From: VFZN01 sp050249615
GTDB taxonomy: Bacteria > Acidobacteriota > Vicinamibacteria > Vicinamibacterales > UBA2999
DNA: 33,419 nt
Assembly: GCA_050249615.1 (NCBI GenBank)
Contig: JBFWQE010000051.1
Span: 1 to 33,419 of the forward strand
Direction: 5' to 3'
Shown here piece after piece: positions 29,081 through 33,419 of this stretch. A program made the position numbers and the translations under genes. Each line of letters begins with the position of its first letter. Within the stretch, counting starts at the first letter, position 1. Below the pieces are notes generated by a model, which saw only the letters and a program-made list of their open reading frames with translations, ran no database searches and had not been told where the DNA came from.

Positions 29081-31540
29081 ATGAAGCGACGAGCGGTTGG
29101 CACAGCGGGCGTCGTCGGCATAGTGGTGTGGCTGGGGCTGGCTCCCGAGGCCCAGGTGCGGCCGGGCGGGCCTCCTGCCGCCGCGCCCCGGCCCATTGCG
29201 GCGCATGCGCCATCGTCCGCCCCGGCGCTGGCCCCTGCGGAGCAGACGCAGATGGTCAAGCAGTACTGCGCCACCTGCCACAGCGATCGCGGCAAGGCCG
29301 GCGGCCTCTCCCTGGCGTCGTTCGACGCAACCAATCTCCTCGAACACGCGCCGGTCGTCGAGAAGATGATCCGGAAGCTGCGCGCCGGCATGATGCCCCC
29401 GGCGAACGCGAAGCGGCCGGAACCGGCGGCCATCCAGGCGCTGGCGGCTGCCTTCGAAACCACCATCGACCGCGCGGCGGCCGCCAGCCCGAACCCGGGT
29501 TCGCGGCCGTCGCAGCGGCTGAACCGCGCGGAGTACCAGCGCGCCGTCCGCGACCTGCTGGGCATCGAGGTGGACATCACCGCGTTCCTGCCCGCCGACA
29601 CCATCAGCGACGGCTTCGACAACGTGGCCGACTCGCAGGTCATCTCGACGACGCTCATGGAGGGCTACCTCCGGGCGGCGAGCCAGATCAGCCGCCTGGC
29701 CGTGGGCGACCCCAATGCGTCCCCGAGCACCACCACCTGGAAGGTGCCGCGCACGGCGTCGCAGATGCGGCACGTCGAGGGGGCGCCGCTCGGCACGCGC
29801 GGCGGGCTGTCGGTGACCCACGTGTTCCCGGCGGACGGGGCATATGTCTTCAAGATCCTGCTGCACTCGGGCCCGACCGGGGACCTGTTCGGCGGCCCCT
29901 ACGCGGGCGAGCAGATCGACCTCTCCATCAACGGCGAGCGCGTCGCGCTCATCGACATCAACCCGCGGATGAACGAGCAGGACCCGAACGGGCTGAACAT
30001 CTTCTCGAAGCCCATCCGCGTGAAGGCCGGCCCGCAGCGCGTCTCGGCCGCGTTCATCGCGCGCTTCGACGGCCCGGTGGACGACCTGATGATGCCGGTC
30101 GAGCACACGCTCGCCGACACCAACATCGGCGAGGTCTTCGGGACGACGGCGCTGCCGCACATCCGCGACTTCGCCGTGACGGGCCCCATGACGGTGACCG
30201 GCGTGTCCGACACGCTGAGCCGGCGGATGATCTTCACGTGCCGCCCCACCGCCGCCACCGAGGAGCGACCGTGCGCCGAGCAGATCGTGCGGCGCCTGGC
30301 GACGCAGGCCTATCGCAGCCCCGTCGGCGCGGAGGACTTGCGCGCCCTGATGCGCTTCTACGACCAGGGGCGCGAGAGGACCGACTTCGAGGGTGGCGTG
30401 CGACTGGCCGTGCAGGCCATTCTCGCCAGCCCGCGGTTCCTCTTCCGGATGGAGCAGGTCCCGGCGACCGTGCGCGCGGGGCAGACCTACCGCGTGGCCG
30501 ACCTGGACCTCGCATCACGCCTCTCCTTCTTCCTCTGGGGCGCGTTGCCCGACGCGGAGCTCACGAAGGTCGCCTCCTCCGGTCAGTTGCGCAACCCCGC
30601 CGTCTTCGACCGGCAGGTGCGCCGGATGCTGGCCGACAGGCGCTCCGAGGCGCTCTCCACCCGGTTTGCCAGCCAGTGGCTGCGCCTTCAGGACGCGAAG
30701 CTGGTGCGCCCCGACCACCACTTCTACTCGTACTGGGACACGACGCTCACCGAGGCGATGGTGCGCGAGACCGAGCTCTTCTTCGACAGTCTCGTGCGCG
30801 CCGACCGGCCCATCACGGACCTGCTGACGGCGGACTACACGTTCGTGAACGAGCGCCTGGCGAAGCACTACGGCATCCCCAACGTGCTCGGCGAGGAGTT
30901 CCGCCGGGTCACCCTAACCGACCCGAAGCGCCGTGGCATCCTGGGGCAGGGGAGCGTGCTGCTGCTCACCTCGATTGCCGACCGCACCTCGCCGGTGCTC
31001 CGCGGCAAGTGGGTGATGGAGGTGCTGCTGGCCTCGCCGCCGCCACCGCCGCCGCCCAACGTGCCGGCACTGGACGACTCGGTGAAGTCCACCGTGGGCG
31101 GCAAGATGCTCTCGACGCGCGAGCGCATGGAGGAGCACCGGAAGAACCCCGCCTGCAACTCGTGCCACCGCGTCATCGATCCGCTTGGCCTCGCCCTCGA
31201 GAACTTCGACGCCACCGGCGCCTGGCGCATCAAGGACAACGGGGTCGCCATCGACTCGGTGGGCGACCTGTACGACGGCACGAGGATGGAAGGTCCGATC
31301 GGGCTGCGGCAGGCGCTGCTCGAGCACGCAGACCTCGTCAAGCTGAGCTTCACCGAGAGCCTGATGACCTACGCGCTGGGCCGCCGCGTCGAGCACTTCG
31401 ACATGCCCACGGTGCGGGCCATCGTGGCCGACGCGGGGAAGAACGGGGATCGCATCTCTTCGTTTATCCTTGGCGTGGTCAGGAGCGCCGCCTTCCAGAT
31501 GGCGAAGGCCGAAGCGGCGGAGACGACGGTCGAGAGATAG
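29081..31540 (+). CDS. Exported multidomain c-type heme protein (PSD family, DUF1592-type), cassette 2
   Basis: This 819-residue paralogue of the gene at 23012 has the same order: an N-terminal hydrophobic export segment (residues 8-25), heme site C63-A-T-C-H67, DUF1587 (RLNRAEYQRAVRDLLGIEVD), beta-domain, DUF1595/DUF1592 blocks (RLATQAYRSPVGAEDLRALM, LSFFLWGALPDAELTKVASS), second heme site C692-N-S-C-H696 and a C-terminal DUF1585 (FTESLMTYALGRRVEHFDMP). Long stretches are identical (for example RERMEEHRKNPACNSCHRVI), while the N-terminal linker and many surface positions differ, so the duplication is not recent. A GGAG lies four bases before the ATG. It is followed by 50 bases with GGGAGTC-type repeats and then its HXXSHH partner. 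Confidence 0.93.
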   Translation: MKRRAVGTAGVVGIVVWLGLAPEAQVRPGGPPAAAPRPIAAHAPSSAPALAPAEQTQMVKQYCATCHSDRGKAGGLSLASFDATNLLEHAPVVEKMIRKLRAGMMPPANAKRPEPAAIQALAAAFETTIDRAAAASPNPGSRPSQRLNRAEYQRAVRDLLGIEVDITAFLPADTISDGFDNVADSQVISTTLMEGYLRAASQISRLAVGDPNASPSTTTWKVPRTASQMRHVEGAPLGTRGGLSVTHVFPADGAYVFKILLHSGPTGDLFGGPYAGEQIDLSINGERVALIDINPRMNEQDPNGLNIFSKPIRVKAGPQRVSAAFIARFDGPVDDLMMPVEHTLADTNIGEVFGTTALPHIRDFAVTGPMTVTGVSDTLSRRMIFTCRPTAATEERPCAEQIVRRLATQAYRSPVGAEDLRALMRFYDQGRERTDFEGGVRLAVQAILASPRFLFRMEQVPATVRAGQTYRVADLDLASRLSFFLWGALPDAELTKVASSGQLRNPAVFDRQVRRMLADRRSEALSTRFASQWLRLQDAKLVRPDHHFYSYWDTTLTEAMVRETELFFDSLVRADRPITDLLTADYTFVNERLAKHYGIPNVLGEEFRRVTLTDPKRRGILGQGSVLLLTSIADRTSPVLRGKWVMEVLLASPPPPPPPNVPALDDSVKSTVGGKMLSTRERMEEHRKNPACNSCHRVIDPLGLALENFDATGAWRIKDNGVAIDSVGDLYDGTRMEGPIGLRQALLEHADLVKLSFTESLMTYALGRRVEHFDMPTVRAIVADAGKNGDRISSFILGVVRSAAFQMAKAEAAETTVER

Positions 31541-31545
31541 TGTCT

Positions 31546-31574
31546 GGGGTCGGGAACCGGGAGTCGGGAGTCGG
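31546..31574 (+). repeat. Heptad repeat, GGGAGTC family, cassette 2
   Basis: GGGTCGG, GAACCGG, GAGTCGG, GAGTCGG: four 7-base units starting five bases after the heme-protein stop. The same place in cassette 1 holds a different repeat (25535-25607). The same family, after another stop codon, is at 4840-4927. Confidence 0.85.
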
Positions 31575-31590
31575 ACAAGGGGACACGCGA

Positions 31591-32994
31591 ATGTTCATCA
31601 CCAGGAAGCACATCTCCCGCCGCACGATGCTGCGCGGGATGGGCGTGACGATGGCGCTGCCGCTGCTCGAGGCCATGGTGCCGGCGCGGACGGCGCTGGC
31701 GAAGACGGCGGCCGGCAAGGTGCGCCTCTCGGCCATCGAGATGGTGCACGGCTCGGCCGGCGCCACGGTGGTCGGCGCGCAGAAGCACCTGTGGTCCCCG
31801 GCGGCGACGGGGCGGAACTTCGACCTGTCGCCGAGCAGCCTCGCGCCGCTCGAGCCGTTCCGCGAGCACCTGACGATCATCAGCAACACCGACGTCCGGA
31901 ACGCCGAGGCCTTCGAGCTGCCCGAGATTGGCGGGGATCACTTCCGTTCGAGCGCGGTCTTCCTGACCCAGAGCCACCCGCGGCAGACGCAGGGCTCGGA
32001 CGTGCGGGCCGGCACGTCGCTGGACCAGTACTACGCGCAGCGCTACGGGCAGGAGACGCCCATCCCCTCGATGCAGCTCTGCATCGAGCCCGTGGACCAG
32101 GCCGGCGGGTGCTCCTATGGCTATTCGTGCGTGTACACCGACAGCATCAGCTGGTCGGCGCCGAACACGCCGATGCCGATGATCCGCGACCCGCGCGTCG
32201 CGTTCGACCAGCTCTTCGGCGTCGGCGCCACGCCCGGTGAGCGCCGCGAGCGCCGCGCCGAGGACAAGAGCATCCTGGACCTGATGACCGAGCAGCTCGG
32301 CCGGTTGCGCAGCGAGCTGGGCGCCGCGGATCGCGTGCGACTGAACCGGTACCTCGAGGACGTGCGCGAGATCGAGCGGCGCATCCAGAAGGTGGAGGCG
32401 TACAACGCCAGCGGCGAGGCGCGCGAGCTGCCGGGCGCGCCCATCGGGGTGCCCGACTCGTTCGACGAGCACGTCCGGCTGATGTTCGACCTGCAGGTGC
32501 TGGCCTTCGCCTCGGACACGACGCGCGTCTTCTCGTTCAAGATGGGCCGCGACGCCTCGAGCCGCGTCTACCCGGAGAGCGGCGTGAGCACCGGCTTCCA
32601 CCCCGCGTCGCACCACCAGGACCGGGAGGACCGGATCCTCGAGTTCGAGAAGATCAACCGCTACCACATCGGACTGCTGCCGTACTTCTTCAAGAAGCTG
32701 AAGGAGACGCCAGACGGCGATCGGAGCCTGCTGGAGAACACGCTGGTGCTCTACGGATCGCCAATGGGGAACTCCAACATTCACAACCACAAGAAGTGCC
32801 CGCTCTTCCTCGTGGGGCATGCCGGCGGCGCGCTGAAGGGCGGGCTGCACATCAAGGCGGCGGATGCCACGCCCATGGCGAACCCCATGCTGAGCGTGCT
32901 GCACACGCTCGGGCTGCAGGATATGAAGAGCTTTGGCGACAGCACCGCGCCGATGGACCTGAACGCGGCGCCTGAGTCGACTGTCGCCGGGTAG
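31591..32994 (+). CDS. Tat-exported HXXSHH (DUF1552) protein, cassette 2
   Basis: The 467-residue paralogue of the gene at 25632 begins MFITRKHISRRTMLRGMGVT, again a twin-arginine signal (ISRRTMLRG plus a hydrophobic core). The namesake motif is H337-P-A-S-H-H342. The three-cysteine segment (CIEPVDQAGGCSYGYSCVY) and LYGSPMGNSNIHNHKKCPLF are kept, so those cysteines and histidines are probably functional. Differences concentrate in the middle helices. An AAGGGG ribosome binding site lies seven bases before the ATG at 31591. A longer open frame runs into it from upstream, but that extension is the shadow of the heme gene and not a fusion. The TAG stop is three bases before an ATTG repeat element. 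Confidence 0.93.
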   Translation: MFITRKHISRRTMLRGMGVTMALPLLEAMVPARTALAKTAAGKVRLSAIEMVHGSAGATVVGAQKHLWSPAATGRNFDLSPSSLAPLEPFREHLTIISNTDVRNAEAFELPEIGGDHFRSSAVFLTQSHPRQTQGSDVRAGTSLDQYYAQRYGQETPIPSMQLCIEPVDQAGGCSYGYSCVYTDSISWSAPNTPMPMIRDPRVAFDQLFGVGATPGERRERRAEDKSILDLMTEQLGRLRSELGAADRVRLNRYLEDVREIERRIQKVEAYNASGEARELPGAPIGVPDSFDEHVRLMFDLQVLAFASDTTRVFSFKMGRDASSRVYPESGVSTGFHPASHHQDREDRILEFEKINRYHIGLLPYFFKKLKETPDGDRSLLENTLVLYGSPMGNSNIHNHKKCPLFLVGHAGGALKGGLHIKAADATPMANPMLSVLHTLGLQDMKSFGDSTAPMDLNAAPESTVAG

Positions 32995-32997
32995 CTG

Positions 32998-33106
32998 TCC
33001 ATTGATGATTGCCGATTGCCGATTGAGCGATTCATTGCGCGATTGGTGATTGGGGTATTGGGGCATTGGTGATTGGCGCATTGGGGCATTGGCGCATTGG
33101 GGCATC
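32998..33106 (+). repeat. ATTG heptad element, single copy, cassette 2
   Basis: Begins TCCATTGATGATTGCCGATT three bases after the HXXSHH stop, contains CGATTCATTGCGCGATTGG, ends in CATTGGGG/CATTGGCG units and stops just before the GGGAGAG ribosome binding site of the next gene. Same place and orientation as the element at 27039-27161. Confidence 0.92.
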
Positions 33107-33118
33107 GGGAGAGCCTGC

Positions 33119-33419
33119 ATGATGAGGCCGGCGACGAGGATTGTGTGGGGATTGCTGGTGGCGCTCGCGCTGGGCGCGGCGCCGATGGCGCAGGGCAGCC
33201 GGTCGCCTGTCGCTGACGCCGCGCAGGGCGGTGACCGTGAGACGGTCCGGGCGCTGCTGAAGGAGGGCGCCGACGTCAACGCCGCGCAGGGGGACGGGAC
33301 CACCGCGCTGCACTGGGCGGCGATGAAGGGCGATGCCGAGATGGTGCAGATGCTCGTCACCGCCGGCGGGAACCTGCGCGCGACGACCAGGCTCGGCAGC
33401 TACAACCCGCTCTACCTCG
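33119..33419 (+). CDS. Secreted ankyrin-repeat protein, cassette 2, N-terminal part
   Basis: The frame is open from ATG-ATG at 33119 to the window edge (100 residues). The product begins MMRPATRIVWGLLVALALGA, a signal peptide with a probable cleavage near MAQG. Ankyrin repeats follow: AAQGGDRETVRALLKEGADV, TTALHWAAMKGDAEMVQMLV and the start of a third (GSYNPLYL). The first repeats align directly with those of the gene at 27204 (GVDVNAAEGDGMTALHWAAR versus GADVNAAQGDGTTALHWAAM), so this is the third gene of the second cassette. GGGAGAG at 33107-33113 is the ribosome binding site. The rest, including whether the C-terminal Cys pair is kept, lies outside the window. Confidence 0.9.
   Translation, partial: MMRPATRIVWGLLVALALGAAPMAQGSRSPVADAAQGGDRETVRALLKEGADVNAAQGDGTTALHWAAMKGDAEMVQMLVTAGGNLRATTRLGSYNPLYL

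Noticed and set aside
29128..32994. A 1288-residue forward fusion protein ending in the HXXSHH domain
   Set aside because: The first 800 or so residues are an out-of-frame shadow of the heme-protein gene; the real start is the ATG at 31591 with its own Tat signal and ribosome binding site.

Overview
The window is high-GC bacterial DNA with two 100-base N gaps (11827-11926, 17341-17440), so it is probably a scaffold from a draft or metagenome assembly. Exported proteins dominate: two c-type-heme PSD (DUF1592-type) proteins, two Tat-exported HXXSHH (DUF1552) proteins, secreted ankyrin-repeat proteins, serine-hydrolase homologues and large polytopic GT-C-like membrane proteins. That mix suggests a soil-type Acidobacteriota, possibly of the Vicinamibacteria; this is inference from gene content, as no marker gene is present.

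Layout. 1-1031: the start of an exported beta-lactamase-family hydrolase and a decayed AF2212/PemK-type toxin-antitoxin pair. 1032-4730: a small island between an intact tRNA-Arg(UCU) and a partial copy of that tRNA's 3' end; it holds an unrecognised gene, a secreted-protein gene interrupted after its fourth codon, and the interrupting IS256-family element. 4930-6676: an outer-membrane barrel and a beta-lactamase-fold protein that has lost its catalytic motifs. 6768-10655: a tight operon (DUF4390, BNR/sialidase-like, zinc metallopeptidase, ATP-grasp ligase). 10767-12613: PhzF-like protein and PdxH, with a hairpin-repeat cluster around the first gap. 12816-20235: two GT-C-like membrane proteins, a D-aminoacylase-family lipoprotein and a methyltransferase cut by the second gap. 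20329-22886: a secreted TPR-like protein, a ROK sugar kinase and a YdeI-family protein. 23012-33419: a three-gene cassette (PSD heme protein, HXXSHH protein, ankyrin protein) present twice in tandem, the second copy running off the window.

The strongest unexplained signal is in the spacers. Most hold degenerate short tandem repeats with a 7-base period, in several sequence families (ATTGnnn, CTTGGGG, ATCCCTG, GGGAGTC, GTGAGAA). The ATTG family behaves as a defined element of about 75-120 bases: one boundary is TCCATTG, it carries a conserved core, and in six of seven arms TCCATTG lies at or just after a stop codon and points the same way as that gene. In the duplicated cassettes, equivalent spacers carry the same family at one position and different families at the other. 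A 9-base family sits in frame inside two coding regions. These arrays resemble the heptameric STRR repeats known from filamentous cyanobacteria; what they do here is unknown.
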